Made by a program: the position numbers and the translations under genes. From JAYFNU01 sp964458545 (GTDB taxonomy: Bacteria > Bacillota > Clostridia > Oscillospirales > Ruminococcaceae), in contig CAYWJF010000001.1 in NCBI GenBank assembly GCA_964458545.1, forward strand, positions 1-64,000: a DNA stretch of 64,000 nt, in the 5' to 3' direction. Positions 1 through 8,761 of the stretch are shown here, in pieces. Every line of letters starts with the position of its first letter. Within the stretch, counting starts at the first letter, position 1. Below the pieces are notes generated by a model. The model searched no databases and was not told the origin of the DNA. It saw only the letters and a list, made by a program, of their open reading frames with translations.

Positions 1-191
1 AGCGCGTTTACCTCGGCGCGAAGGTGCTCGGTGGAGGCTGTGTCCGTAGCGTAAAGACCGCCGCGCATTATCACCCGGTCGCCCTCCTTTACGCCCTCAG
101 AGAAGAGCTCGCGCGGCTTTCTTACGGTGTTGCCCTCGTCGTCCACAAGGATTACCCGTTCTTCCTCAAAGCGGTCTATGCTCATTCCCAT
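1..191 (-). CDS. DUF3006 family protein (partial, 3' end outside window)
   Basis: Reading the minus strand from an ATG at 191-189 gives an open frame to the window edge that starts MGMSIDRFEEERVILVDDEG and continues with a GDRV segment near residue 41. This matches the small (about 70-90 aa) DUF3006 family, whose members begin with an IDRFE segment followed by a strand with acidic and Gly residues. The ATG follows the TAG of the upstream metallo-beta-lactamase gene with no spacer, so the two are co-transcribed. DUF3006 genes are often found next to ComEC-type beta-lactamase-fold genes, which supports the call. The function of the family is not established. The end of the gene lies outside the window. 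Confidence 0.75.
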   Translation of the reverse strand, partial: MGMSIDRFEEERVILVDDEGNTVRKPRELFSEGVKEGDRVIMRGGLYATDTASTEHLRAEVNA

Positions 192-1178
192 CTATGCCGC
201 CTCCGTTTCAACAGTAAGGCTTTCGCCGTCGGTGGTAAAGGTTATTGTTCCGTCAAGGTCGGTGCGAAGGGTTTTGCCACCCGCGTTCTTTATTCGCTCA
301 AGCACCTGCTCCTTCGGGTAGCCGTACTCGTTATCTATCCCGCAGGTTATAACAACGCATTCGGGCTTTGCCGCTGCGAGAAGGTTGTTGCCCGTCGCGT
401 ACTTTGTGCCGTGGTGTCCCGCTTTAAGTACGTCGCAGGAAAGACGTTTTCCGAAGCTATCGGAAAGCGCGTCCTCCACTTCAAACTCCGCGTCGCCCAT
501 AAATAAGAAGGAACTCTCACCCACGGTGTATTTAAGCACAAGCGAGCAGTTGTTCAGGTCGCTCCCGCCACCCGCGAAGAATACCTCGAAGCAGCCCTTG
601 CCGAGCGTTATCGTGTCGCCCACGGCGGGTACAGTCACGGGCGTATTCGTTCTATCTATAGTCTTTAATAGATTTATGTAGGTTGCGTTCGTTGGGGTAA
701 GTTCACTTGGAACATAGGTGAAGATAACCTCTTCGACGGAGTAATCGTTAACAAGCGTCTGCATTGAGCCGATATGGTCGGTGTGGGGGTGGGTCGCGAT
801 AAGGTAATCTATCTTATCTATCCCCCGCCTTTCAAGAAAATCGAGCACCCGCCGAACCTCAGCGTATTCGCCCGTGTCTATTACCGCTGTTTTGCCGTTG
901 TCTTCTATTACAATACAGTCGCCCTGCCCGACGTAAAGAAAGCTTACTCGCACGTCGCTCGTCACAACGGCTTCGTCGGAGTTTCCGTTATCGGCGATAT
1001 CCTCGGGCGTTTTCTCCTCGTTCGCGGTAATACCGAAGGCGGCGTAAACGTCTACCCAAGTTATAGCCTTAGAAACGTAAACAGAATAAAAAAGCCATAA
1101 TACAGCCGCTACGGCTATTACAGCGAGGAAGATTAAAATGGTCTTCCTCGCGTTTTTCTTGCTGTGATTTTCGCTCAT
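192..1178 (-). CDS. Membrane-anchored ComEC/Rec2-type metallo-beta-lactamase-fold protein
   Basis: A 328-aa protein with one N-terminal transmembrane segment (about residues 13-34) and an extracellular metallo-beta-lactamase domain. Visible motifs are GQGD (84-87), the metal-binding THPHTDH (129-135), a GD near 228 and GHHG (254-257). These match the C-terminal hydrolase domain of ComEC/Rec2, here standing alone without the multi-TM channel. Stand-alone versions of this domain are common in Clostridia; their substrate is usually unknown, with nucleic acid degradation the usual proposal. It lies 15 bp downstream of ftsK and abuts the DUF3006 gene, so it probably belongs to the tepA-uppP-ftsK transcript. 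A role in competence is not shown by the sequence, since no comEA or comEC channel gene is nearby. Confidence 0.85.
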   Translation of the reverse strand: MSENHSKKNARKTILIFLAVIAVAAVLWLFYSVYVSKAITWVDVYAAFGITANEEKTPEDIADNGNSDEAVVTSDVRVSFLYVGQGDCIVIEDNGKTAVIDTGEYAEVRRVLDFLERRGIDKIDYLIATHPHTDHIGSMQTLVNDYSVEEVIFTYVPSELTPTNATYINLLKTIDRTNTPVTVPAVGDTITLGKGCFEVFFAGGGSDLNNCSLVLKYTVGESSFLFMGDAEFEVEDALSDSFGKRLSCDVLKAGHHGTKYATGNNLLAAAKPECVVITCGIDNEYGYPKEQVLERIKNAGGKTLRTDLDGTITFTTDGESLTVETEAA

Positions 1179-1193
1179 AATACCTCTGAAAGT

Positions 1194-3791
1194 TTAATCG
1201 CCCTGCTTAGAAAGCAAGCGCTCCTGCCACTGTTGACGTGACATAAGTACCGTTCTCGGCTTACTGCCGTCGGCGGGTCCGATAATGCCCATAGATTCCA
1301 TATCGTCCATTATCCGCGCGGCTCTCGCGTAACCGAGCTTTAGGCGCCTTTGAAGGAAGGAGGTGGAGGCTTGTCCCGCCTCTACCACCACGCCGATAGC
1401 CTCTTCAAGCATAGCGTCTGAGTCGTCGTCTGTCGCCTTGCCCTTTTCCTTCGGCGCGTTCTCCTCCATTGAGCGGATAAACTGCTCGTTATACTGCGCG
1501 GCGGAGAACTGCTTGAGATACTCGACCACCTTCGCTACCTCCTCCTCGCTTACATAGCAACCCTGTATCCTTATCGGCTTTGGGCTTCCCACGGGAAGGA
1601 AGAGCATATCGCCACGCCCTATAAGCTTTTCAGCGCCCGCGCCGTCAAGTATAGTGCGGCTGTCCACCTGCGAGGAGACAGCAAAGGCAATTCTTGTGGG
1701 TATATTGTTCTTTATTACGCCCGTAATTACGTCCACGGACGGTCTTTGCGTAGCTACGACAAGGTGTATACCCGCGGCGCGCCCCATCTGGGCTATTCGC
1801 TGAATGGAATCCTCCACGTCGCGCGGCGAGGTCATCATTAGGTCGGCAAGCTCGTCTATTACTATAACAATACGCGGCTTCTTTTCGGGGCGAATTTCGT
1901 CGTCCGCCATAACCCTTGTTTCGGGGTGCTTCTTCTCGACAATTCCGTTATATTCGTCAATGTTGCGAGCGCCGTATTCCGCGAAGAGCTTGTACCGCCT
2001 TAGCATCTCGCCCACGGCTGAGCCAAGCGCGCCCGCCGCTTTATGCGCGTCGGTAACAACGGGCACATAAAGGTGCGGCAGCCCATTATAGCAGTTGAAC
2101 TCCACTATCTTTGGGTCGATGAGGATAAGCTGTAAATCCTCGGGCTTCGACTTGTAGATAAGGCTTATAAGCATTGAATTGATACAGACGGATTTGCCCA
2201 TACCCGTTGAGCCCGCAATAAGAAGATGAAGCATCTTCGTAAGGTCGGCTATCTGGGTTTTTCCGCTTATATCGCGCCCAAGCGCGAAGGTGAGCGGCGA
2301 CGAGGCTCTTGAGAACTGCTCGCTTTCCAGCACCTCGCGAAGCGCAACGGTGTTAACCTCTTTGTTCGGTATCTCAATTCCCACCGCCGCCTTGCCGGGA
2401 ATGGGAGCCTCTATTCTTACGCCCGACGCCGCGAGGTTAAGCGCGATATCGTCGGCGAGGTTGACTATGCGGCTTAGGCGAACGCCAGCTTCTGGCTGTA
2501 GCTCATATCGGGTAACGGCGGGTCCGCGTGAAATATCTACGACCTTTGTTTTAACGCCGAAGCTTTCAAGCGCATTTACAAGCAAATCGGCGTTTGCTCG
2601 AAGCTCTCGCGTAGCGTCTGCGGTGGATTTTACCGTACCCCTTTTAAGCAGGCTGATTGGCGGCGCTTTGTATTCCGCCGAAAGCCTCTCAGCCTCGCGG
2701 CGGTCATCAAAATCGTAGGCGGACGAAGCTTGCGGAGCTCCGCTCGCCGCCTTGCGGACAAGCTCGTCCACACTCGCTTCCTTGCCCTTTGAAAAATCGG
2801 TGAAAAGGCGGTTTACCTTTTCCTCCTGCTCGAAAACGGGCGCTACCACCTCGGCGGCGGGTCCGTTCTTTCCGCGCTCAATTACATTTACGTCAAGCCC
2901 ACCGTTCTTGGGGTCAAACTCAGGTCCGAGCGGTATATCTATCTTGCTGTTTGAAGCCGCCGCGGGCGGGGCAGTTACGGGCGGCGCAGGCGCGACGCCC
3001 ACCGTATCGACGGGAAGGTCTATTTTGGAATTACTCGGTGAAACAACGGGTATGTCTATCGCGCTCTTCTTTCTTCCTCTTATAGGTTTAGCGTCAATTG
3101 GTATGTCTATACGCGCGGGCTCTGCGGGCGCGGGGTTAATTTCTTCCTCTTCTGCGAGAAGCTCCGCTTCCTCTGCGGCTATTCTGCGGCGCTCCTTTAT
3201 TGCGTCCACGGGCTTCTTCACGCCGTTAACGAGGTCAATTATCGTTTTGCCCGTAATTAGCATTAACGCCAACAGTATAAGCAAGCAAACAAGTATCTTC
3301 GCCGCGACCTCACCGCAACCGAGCTCTAAAAGCCAGCCGAGTGGGAAGGAGAAAACTCCGCCGCCGCCACGCTCGGTACCATACTTATAAAGAAAGCTTA
3401 CGACGGTAAGCACAGGCGTATCAGCAACGGGCTTATATGGGCTAAAAGCGTAAAGCGCGCCCGAAACGGAGAAGGCGAGGAAAACGAATTTTGCTATCCT
3501 TCCCGAAGCGGAAAGCTTGTCGTAAGCTACGCGGACGGCTATGTAGATAACGCAGGGGCCTACCGCGTAGGCAAGCACACCCGTAAGCCCGAAAATTACG
3601 TTGCGAAGCGTTTCCCATACGCTCTCGCCCGGTATAAAGACAAGCGCGGTAAGTATCAGCCCTACGGCGAAAAGCCATATAGCCGTACCTTGAGTGCGCG
3701 CCGCCTTCTTTCTTTTTACTTCCTCCGCGCGGCGTTTGCGCTCCGTCTCTGTCTTAGAGGGTCTTCCGCGCTTAGACGAACTGTTTGCCAT
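1194..3791 (-). CDS. ftsK: DNA translocase FtsK/SpoIIIE
   Basis: An 865-aa septal DNA pump that moves chromosome ends through the closing septum. Residues 1-35 are basic; about four transmembrane segments lie between 36 and 183; a variable linker covers 200-340; the motor follows. Walker A is GSTGMGKS (527-534), Walker B IVIVIDELAD (641-650), and the C-terminal winged-helix gamma domain that reads polar DNA motifs spans about 795-850. Length and order are normal for the family. The linker carries four copies of a short I-D-(I/L)-P motif (about 228, 245, 257 and 284), described under findings. The ATG directly abuts the uppP stop codon, so translation is probably coupled. Whether it acts as FtsK or as sporulation SpoIIIE cannot be decided from this gene alone. 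Confidence 0.96.
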   Translation of the reverse strand: MANSSSKRGRPSKTETERKRRAEEVKRKKAARTQGTAIWLFAVGLILTALVFIPGESVWETLRNVIFGLTGVLAYAVGPCVIYIAVRVAYDKLSASGRIAKFVFLAFSVSGALYAFSPYKPVADTPVLTVVSFLYKYGTERGGGGVFSFPLGWLLELGCGEVAAKILVCLLILLALMLITGKTIIDLVNGVKKPVDAIKERRRIAAEEAELLAEEEEINPAPAEPARIDIPIDAKPIRGRKKSAIDIPVVSPSNSKIDLPVDTVGVAPAPPVTAPPAAASNSKIDIPLGPEFDPKNGGLDVNVIERGKNGPAAEVVAPVFEQEEKVNRLFTDFSKGKEASVDELVRKAASGAPQASSAYDFDDRREAERLSAEYKAPPISLLKRGTVKSTADATRELRANADLLVNALESFGVKTKVVDISRGPAVTRYELQPEAGVRLSRIVNLADDIALNLAASGVRIEAPIPGKAAVGIEIPNKEVNTVALREVLESEQFSRASSPLTFALGRDISGKTQIADLTKMLHLLIAGSTGMGKSVCINSMLISLIYKSKPEDLQLILIDPKIVEFNCYNGLPHLYVPVVTDAHKAAGALGSAVGEMLRRYKLFAEYGARNIDEYNGIVEKKHPETRVMADDEIRPEKKPRIVIVIDELADLMMTSPRDVEDSIQRIAQMGRAAGIHLVVATQRPSVDVITGVIKNNIPTRIAFAVSSQVDSRTILDGAGAEKLIGRGDMLFLPVGSPKPIRIQGCYVSEEEVAKVVEYLKQFSAAQYNEQFIRSMEENAPKEKGKATDDDSDAMLEEAIGVVVEAGQASTSFLQRRLKLGYARAARIMDDMESMGIIGPADGSKPRTVLMSRQQWQERLLSKQGD

Positions 3792-4685
3792 CTACTTTAC
3801 CCCTTGATTTAAGAGATTTGTTACAAAAACGGGAATGGTGCTTCCCGTGAAATACTCGATTGCGCCGAGGATAAGAACGATAACGCCGAGAACAAGCGTA
3901 TAATATGCGAAAATTCCGAAGTGGTCGGTCTTAATAAGCCAGCTTATAAGCTTGATTGCGCCGAGCCCGACTATAGCCGAGGTAATTACGCCGACGAGCA
4001 GCGGAAGCATATCTATTTCAATGCCCGCTTCGAGCGCGTCGAGAAGCTCGACGAAGCTTGCCGCCATTATGGCGGGTATGCCCATTATAAACGAGAATTT
4101 TACGGTGAACTCACGCGAAAAACCGCTTAACAACCCGACAGAGATGGTCGAGCCTGAGCGGGAAACGCCCGGAAGCGCCGCGAAGCCCTGAAAGAAACCT
4201 ATACGAAGTGCCTCGCGCGGCTTCATATCCACAGCGGTCTTCTTGCCCTTAACGCACTTGTCGGCAAGGAACAAAAGCGTACCCGTAAAGAGGAAGCAGA
4301 CCCCTTCCACGATAATATCGCTATCCTCGGAAAGCGCGGTGAAGTAGTCTTTAACAAGATAAAAAAGCAGAAGCGGAACGAGCGAAAGGATAATCATTAT
4401 CATTGCCTTGCGTTCCTCGCCGCTTTCGGAATACTTAAATTTACCCTTGAAAATATCGCCTATAGTCTTGAAGAACTCTCCAACTATCGCCCAGATATCC
4501 TTCCAGAAGGCTATGAACACGGCTATTAGCGTGCCGACGTGAAGCATAACCGTAAAGAACAGCGCGTTCTCGCCGTTAAGCCCGAAGAAATGCTGAAAAA
4601 GTGAAAGATGTCCGTCGCTCGAAACTGGCAGAAACTCGGTAAGCCCCTGTATCAAGCCCTGAAAGAAGCCGTCTAATACGCTCAT
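3792..4685 (-). CDS. uppP: Undecaprenyl-diphosphate phosphatase UppP (BacA)
   Basis: A 297-aa polytopic membrane enzyme that dephosphorylates undecaprenyl pyrophosphate, recycling the lipid carrier for peptidoglycan and confers resistance to bacitracin. Both family signatures are present: the GLTEFLPVSSDGHL box (residues 14-27, with Glu17, Ser22 and His26) and PGVSRSGST (172-180, with Arg176). The remainder is hydrophobic with about eight membrane segments, and the length is typical. It sits between tepA and ftsK and touches ftsK with no spacer. A compact triloop hairpin lies in its 5' region. A Bce-type peptide-resistance module lies a few kb away, but nothing in the sequence links the two in regulation. 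Confidence 0.97.
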   Translation of the reverse strand: MSVLDGFFQGLIQGLTEFLPVSSDGHLSLFQHFFGLNGENALFFTVMLHVGTLIAVFIAFWKDIWAIVGEFFKTIGDIFKGKFKYSESGEERKAMIMIILSLVPLLLFYLVKDYFTALSEDSDIIVEGVCFLFTGTLLFLADKCVKGKKTAVDMKPREALRIGFFQGFAALPGVSRSGSTISVGLLSGFSREFTVKFSFIMGIPAIMAASFVELLDALEAGIEIDMLPLLVGVITSAIVGLGAIKLISWLIKTDHFGIFAYYTLVLGVIVLILGAIEYFTGSTIPVFVTNLLNQGVK

Positions 4686-4713
4686 TATGTACCTCGCAAG
4701 TGAATATGTATTT

Positions 4714-4728
4714 CGCGGCAGAGCCGCG
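4714..4728. repeat. Intergenic triloop hairpin upstream of uppP
   Basis: CGCGGC (4714-4719), AGA, GCCGCG (4723-4728) forms a GC-rich stem with a three-base loop in the 81-bp tepA-uppP spacer. It has no following T-run on the minus strand, so it is not a classical terminator. It could shape read-through or mRNA processing between the two genes. The same compact style (six to ten paired bases, triloop) appears in the terminator-arm arrays at 14708 and 32544. Confidence 0.55.
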
Positions 4729-4766
4729 CATTTCGCTTTATATATAATATCATAAAGGAATAAGAT

Positions 4767-5507
4767 TTAAAACTTCTTTTTTCGTCTCTTGATTTTTGAA
4801 TTGAGATATCTCATAGCGTCCTTTAGGCTACCCGTCGCGTCAATAAGTCCCTCTTTTACCGCCTGCTCGCCGTCGAGCACCGTGCCGACGTCGAGTACAA
4901 GCTCGCCCGTCTTGAAAAGAAGCTTATTAAAACGCTCGGGCGTGATATTTGAATTATCGCATATAAAACCTGTTATTCTCTCCTGCATTTTGTCGAAGTG
5001 CCTCATTGTCTGCGGAACGCCGAGCACCATTCCGTTCGTGCGAACTGGGTGTACCGTCATAGTGGCGGTCGGCGCTATAAAGGATTTTTGCGCGCTGACG
5101 GCGAGAGGTATGCCAATAGAGTGTCCGCCACCGAGAACAAGGGAAACGGTGGGCTTCTTCATTCCCGCGATAAGCTCCGCTATCGCAAGACCTGCCTCCA
5201 CGTCGCCGCCGACGGTATTGAGTATTATTAAGAGCCCCTCTATTTCGGGGTCCTCTTCAATCGCGACAAGCAGCGGTATCACATGCTCGTACTTGGTTGA
5301 TTTTGTTCCCGACGGAAGCTCGGTGTGCCCCTCCACCTGCCCGACTATAGTTAGGCAGTGTACAGGATATCGTCCCTTCGTCTTGTCTACCGACGACGTT
5401 TCAAATAAAAGCTCCTTGTCGAGTATGGCGTTTTCTTCGCCCTCGCCGTCGTTTTTGTTCTTGCCCTTTTTATCGCTTTCGGGCTTCTCGTTCTTCTTCG
5501 CTGTCAA
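4767..5507 (-). CDS. tepA: ClpP-class serine protease, TepA family
   Basis: A ClpP-fold protease of 246 aa. The charged N-terminus (Lys/Glu-rich, about residues 1-25) is followed by the crotonase/ClpP fold: a substrate-side LNTVGGDVEAGL segment, the nucleophile region LGGGHSIGIPL and the histidine region MTVHPVRT. Bacillus TepA (YmfB) was named translocation-enhancing and lies just before spoIIIE; the same order is seen here with uppP inserted. The GTG at 5516 is an unlikely start because it overlaps the GGAGG site; the TTG at 5507 has GGAGG eight bases upstream and is preferred. Its role in protein export is known only from Bacillus and is carried over by family. Confidence 0.85.
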   Translation of the reverse strand: MTAKKNEKPESDKKGKNKNDGEGEENAILDKELLFETSSVDKTKGRYPVHCLTIVGQVEGHTELPSGTKSTKYEHVIPLLVAIEEDPEIEGLLIILNTVGGDVEAGLAIAELIAGMKKPTVSLVLGGGHSIGIPLAVSAQKSFIAPTATMTVHPVRTNGMVLGVPQTMRHFDKMQERITGFICDNSNITPERFNKLLFKTGELVLDVGTVLDGEQAVKEGLIDATGSLKDAMRYLNSKIKRRKKKF

Positions 5508-5588
5508 AAGCCACACCTCCGTTTTTTCTTATTTTCTCCTTTACTATTAAAAATATCCCGAAAATATTACGTTAAGTAATTGACAAAC

Positions 5589-5638
5589 TTGTTTATAAAG
5601 TTTAAATTGTTATAGTGAAATACATAACAATCGGGAGG
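5589..5638 (+). promoter_or_regulatory. Promoter, hyphenated palindrome and RBS of the aconitase operon
   Basis: A -35 TTGTTT (5589-5594), 16-bp spacer and -10 TATAGT (5611-5616) precede GGGAGG (5633-5638). A perfect inverted repeat, ATTGTTAT (5606-5613) and ATAACAAT (5624-5631) with a 10-base centre, overlaps the -10 and the likely start of transcription, which is a typical repressor position. Rex is the natural candidate because rex ends the operon, but the known Rex site has a 4-base centre, so the match is only partial. Confidence 0.55.
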
Positions 5639-5645
5639 CAAAACT

Positions 5646-7595
5646 TTGGGATATAATGTTGCGCAAAAGGTGCTTATCCCTCATATCGTAGAGGGCGAGC
5701 TTGGAAAATCCGCCGAGCTTGGAATCAGAATCGACCAGACACTCACGCAGGACGCCACGGGCACTATGGCTTATCTCCAGTTCGAGGCTATGGGGATACC
5801 GCGTGTAAAGACCGAGCTTTCGGTCGCTTATATTGACCACAACACCCTACAGTCGGGCTTTGAGAACGCCGACGACCACGCTTTTATAAGAACAATAGCG
5901 AAGAAGCACGGCATACGCTACTCCCGTCCCGGCAACGGAATATGCCACCAGCTTCACCTTGAGCGGTTCGGCAAGCCCGGGAAAACCCTTATCGGCTCAG
6001 ACAGCCACACCCCCACGGGCGGTGGCATTGGTATGCTCGCTTTCGGCGCGGGCGGTCTTGACGTAGCGGTAGCTATGGGCGGCGGCACCTACTATATCGC
6101 CCAACCGAAAACGGTCGGCGTAAATCTCACGGGGGCGCTTCAAGGCGGCGTAGGCGCTAAAGACATAATACTTGAAGTCTTGCGCGTACTCTCCGTTAAG
6201 GGCGGCGTAGGCAGAATAATAGAATACCGCGGCGAGGGCGTAAAATCTCTTTCCGTTCCCGAGCGCGCGACAATAACGAATATGGGCGCCGAGCTCGGCG
6301 CTACAACCTCAATCTTCCCGAGCGACGACACAACAAAAGCCTTCTTGAAGGCGCAGGGGCGCGAAGCGGACTTTACCGAAATTCTCGCCGACTCCGACGC
6401 CGCTTATGACGAGGAAATAACAATAGACCTCACCGCGCTCGCTCCGCGCTGCGCGTGCCCACATATGCCCGACAACGTAAAGAGCGTTAAGGAGCTTGAG
6501 GGCTTGAAGGTTGACCAGTGCTGCATAGGCTCCTGCACCAATTCGTCGCTCTTCGATATGTTAAAGGTAGCAAAGATACTTAAAGGCAGGACGATAGCCG
6601 ACGGCGTTTCGCTCGTTATCTCTCCGGGTTCGCGACAGGTGCTCGAAATGCTAAGCGAATGCGGCGCGCTTTCCGACATACTTGAGGCGGGCGCGCGGGT
6701 GCTTGAATGCGCCTGTGGTCCGTGTATAGGTATGGGGCAAGCGCCCCAAAGCGGTGGCATAAGCCTTCGCACTTTTAATCGCAATTTTGAAGGGCGAAGC
6801 GGAACGNNNNNNNNNNAGGACGCGCAAATCTACCTCGTAAGCCCCGAAACCGCCGCCGTAAGCGCCATTACGGGCGTGCTTACCGACGCGCGCGAGATGT
6901 GTAAAGGACTCACGGTAGAGATGCCGAGCAGCTTCAAAATAAACGACAATATGATAATTCTGCCCGCAAGCGAAAAGGACGCGGCGGAAATAGAGGTAAG
7001 AAGAGGTCCTAATATTAAGCCCTTCCCGATAGCTAAGGCGCCAGAGGAAACTCTCAACGCCGCGGTAACGCTAAAGGTTGGCGACAATATAACCACCGAC
7101 CACATAATGCCCGCGGGCGCGAAGATTTTACCGCTTCGCTCGAACATTCCCGAAATGTCGAAGCACTGCTTCACCCGCTGCGACGAGGACTTCCCCCCGC
7201 GCGCGCTAAAAACGGGCGACGGAATAATTATCGGCGGCGAGAACTACGGACAGGGCAGTTCCCGCGAGCACGCGGCGCTTGTTCCGCTCTACCTCGGCAC
7301 ACGCGCTGTTATAGCGAAGAGCTTCGCGCGTATCCACCGCGATAACCTCGTAAACTCGGGCATAATCCCGCTTCTCTTTGAAAGTGAAGCGGATTACGAC
7401 GCGCTCACCCTCAGCGACGAGCTGACCCTTGAGGGAGTAAAAACCGCGATAGCGAGTGGTGACGAGGTCACGGTGCTTAATAAAACTAAGAACACGCGCT
7501 TCAAAGCGAAGATAGAGCTAAGCGCACGTCAACGCGAGATACTCGCAGAGGGCGGGCTTTTAAACCTTACAAAGAAAAAGGCAGGTAATAAATAA
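5646..7595 (+). CDS. acn: Aconitate hydratase
   Basis: Interconverts citrate and isocitrate with a [4Fe-4S] cluster. It reads as 649 aa from a TTG at 5646, placed seven bases after GGGAGG. The three cluster cysteines are seen as Cys297 in GSCTNSS and Cys357/Cys360 in CACGPCIG; the N-terminal HTPTGGGIGM block and the C-terminal swivel domain with GENYGQGSSREHA are intact. The length fits the shorter clostridial-type aconitases. Ten N at 6807-6816 interrupt it after FEGRSGT; the frame is kept on both sides, and homologous spacing suggests that only one base is really missing. The stop overlaps the icd start (TAATG), so the two are translationally coupled. Confidence 0.95.
   Translation: MGYNVAQKVLIPHIVEGELGKSAELGIRIDQTLTQDATGTMAYLQFEAMGIPRVKTELSVAYIDHNTLQSGFENADDHAFIRTIAKKHGIRYSRPGNGICHQLHLERFGKPGKTLIGSDSHTPTGGGIGMLAFGAGGLDVAVAMGGGTYYIAQPKTVGVNLTGALQGGVGAKDIILEVLRVLSVKGGVGRIIEYRGEGVKSLSVPERATITNMGAELGATTSIFPSDDTTKAFLKAQGREADFTEILADSDAAYDEEITIDLTALAPRCACPHMPDNVKSVKELEGLKVDQCCIGSCTNSSLFDMLKVAKILKGRTIADGVSLVISPGSRQVLEMLSECGALSDILEAGARVLECACGPCIGMGQAPQSGGISLRTFNRNFEGRSGTXXXXDAQIYLVSPETAAVSAITGVLTDAREMCKGLTVEMPSSFKINDNMIILPASEKDAAEIEVRRGPNIKPFPIAKAPEETLNAAVTLKVGDNITTDHIMPAGAKILPLRSNIPEMSKHCFTRCDEDFPPRALKTGDGIIIGGENYGQGSSREHAALVPLYLGTRAVIAKSFARIHRDNLVNSGIIPLLFESEADYDALTLSDELTLEGVKTAIASGDEVTVLNKTKNTRFKAKIELSARQREILAEGGLLNLTKKKAGNK
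6807..6816. other. Assembly gap (10 N) inside aconitase
   Basis: Ten N lie between ACG and AGGACGCG. The flanks read SGT and then DAQIYLVSPE in the same frame if the gap length is 1 modulo 3. Confidence 0.95.
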
Positions 7596-8752
7596 TGATG
7601 ATGGATAAAAAGCAGGCTATTGAACGCTTCGAACAGCTGCTCGACTTACAGCTCGCGCGTGTTGAAAAGATGAAAACCGACGGTGATTTCGACGATTATT
7701 CAAAGATGGATAAGGTCGTTATCGGCGTAGTCGGCGGCGACGGAATAGGACCCGTTATCTGTCACGAGGCGGAAAGGGTGCTTCGCTTCCTTCTTGACGA
7801 GGAGGTAAAGGCTGGCACAATTGAGTTTCGCGATATTGAGGGATTAACCATTGAAAACCGCATAGCGAAAGGCAAGGCAATCCCCGACGACGTGCTCACC
7901 GAGCTTAAAAAATGCAACGTTATTCTTAAAGGACCGACCACTACTCCCGACGCAAGCTACAAGGGTGCGAACATAGGTAGCGCAAACGTAGCAATGCGCC
8001 GCGAGCTTGACCTATTCGCAAACGTACGCCCCGTGAAAGTACCCGAAAAGGGCATAGACTGGACCTTCTTCCGCGAAAATACCGAGGGCGGCTACGCAGT
8101 AGGCGACAAGGGCGTGGAAATCCCCGGGCTTTCGCTCGACTTTGTAGTTACCACAGACGAGGGTACAGACAGAATAGCGCGCCTCGCCTTCGATTTCGCG
8201 AAAAAGAACGGCAAAAAGCGCGTCTCCGTAATAACTAAGGCTAACGTAATTAAAGAAACCGACGGAAAGTTCCTTCGCCTTTGCTCTAAGGTCGGCGAGG
8301 AGTATCCCGAAATTATTACCGACAGCTGGTACGCGGATATTCTCACGGCGAAGCTTATTGACGAGGAACGCCGTAACCTCTTTGAGGTGGTGGTGCTTCC
8401 GAACCTTTACGGCGATATTATCACCGACGAAGCGGCGCAGATACAAGGCGGCGTAGGCACGGCGGGCAGCGCGAACATAGGTAAGCACTACGCTATGTTT
8501 GAGGCTATTCACGGCTCGGCTCCGCGTATGGTAGACGAGGGGCGCGATAAGTACGCAGACCCCTGCTCCATGCTTCGCGCGGCGGCGCTGCTTTTAAACC
8601 ATATCGGCAAAAACGAAAAGGGCGCAAAGCTTGAAAAGGCGCTCGATTACTGTATGTTTGAAAACAAAAAGCTTGCCATAACAGGACGCGATACAGGCTG
8701 TACCTGCTCAGAATTCGGCGATTATGTGATGGAAACCATATCGAAAATGTGA
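7595..8752 (+). CDS. icd: Isocitrate dehydrogenase (isocitrate/isopropylmalate dehydrogenase family)
   Basis: A 385-aa beta-decarboxylating dehydrogenase oxidising isocitrate to 2-oxoglutarate. Visible family blocks are GGDGIGP near residue 48, the substrate arginines in RRELDLFANVRP, FFRENTEGGYAVG, the TKANVIKETDG segment, the metal-binding NLYGDIITDEAAQ and the nucleotide loop AIHGSAPRMVDEG. The last differs from the HG(S/T)APDIAG form of isopropylmalate dehydrogenase; I cannot tell NAD from NADP use. The preceding aconitase makes isocitrate the likely substrate. The gene starts with three ATG codons in tandem, the first overlapping the acn stop by one base. Citrate synthase is not in the window. 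Confidence 0.87.
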   Translation: MMMDKKQAIERFEQLLDLQLARVEKMKTDGDFDDYSKMDKVVIGVVGGDGIGPVICHEAERVLRFLLDEEVKAGTIEFRDIEGLTIENRIAKGKAIPDDVLTELKKCNVILKGPTTTPDASYKGANIGSANVAMRRELDLFANVRPVKVPEKGIDWTFFRENTEGGYAVGDKGVEIPGLSLDFVVTTDEGTDRIARLAFDFAKKNGKKRVSVITKANVIKETDGKFLRLCSKVGEEYPEIITDSWYADILTAKLIDEERRNLFEVVVLPNLYGDIITDEAAQIQGGVGTAGSANIGKHYAMFEAIHGSAPRMVDEGRDKYADPCSMLRAAALLLNHIGKNEKGAKLEKALDYCMFENKKLAITGRDTGCTCSEFGDYVMETISKM

Positions 8753-8761
8753 GGTGGAAAG

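Noticed and set aside
2752..3390. 212-aa open frame on the plus strand inside ftsK
   Set aside because: It is antisense to the FtsK linker; low complexity (Ser/Ala/Gly-rich) and no ribosome site.
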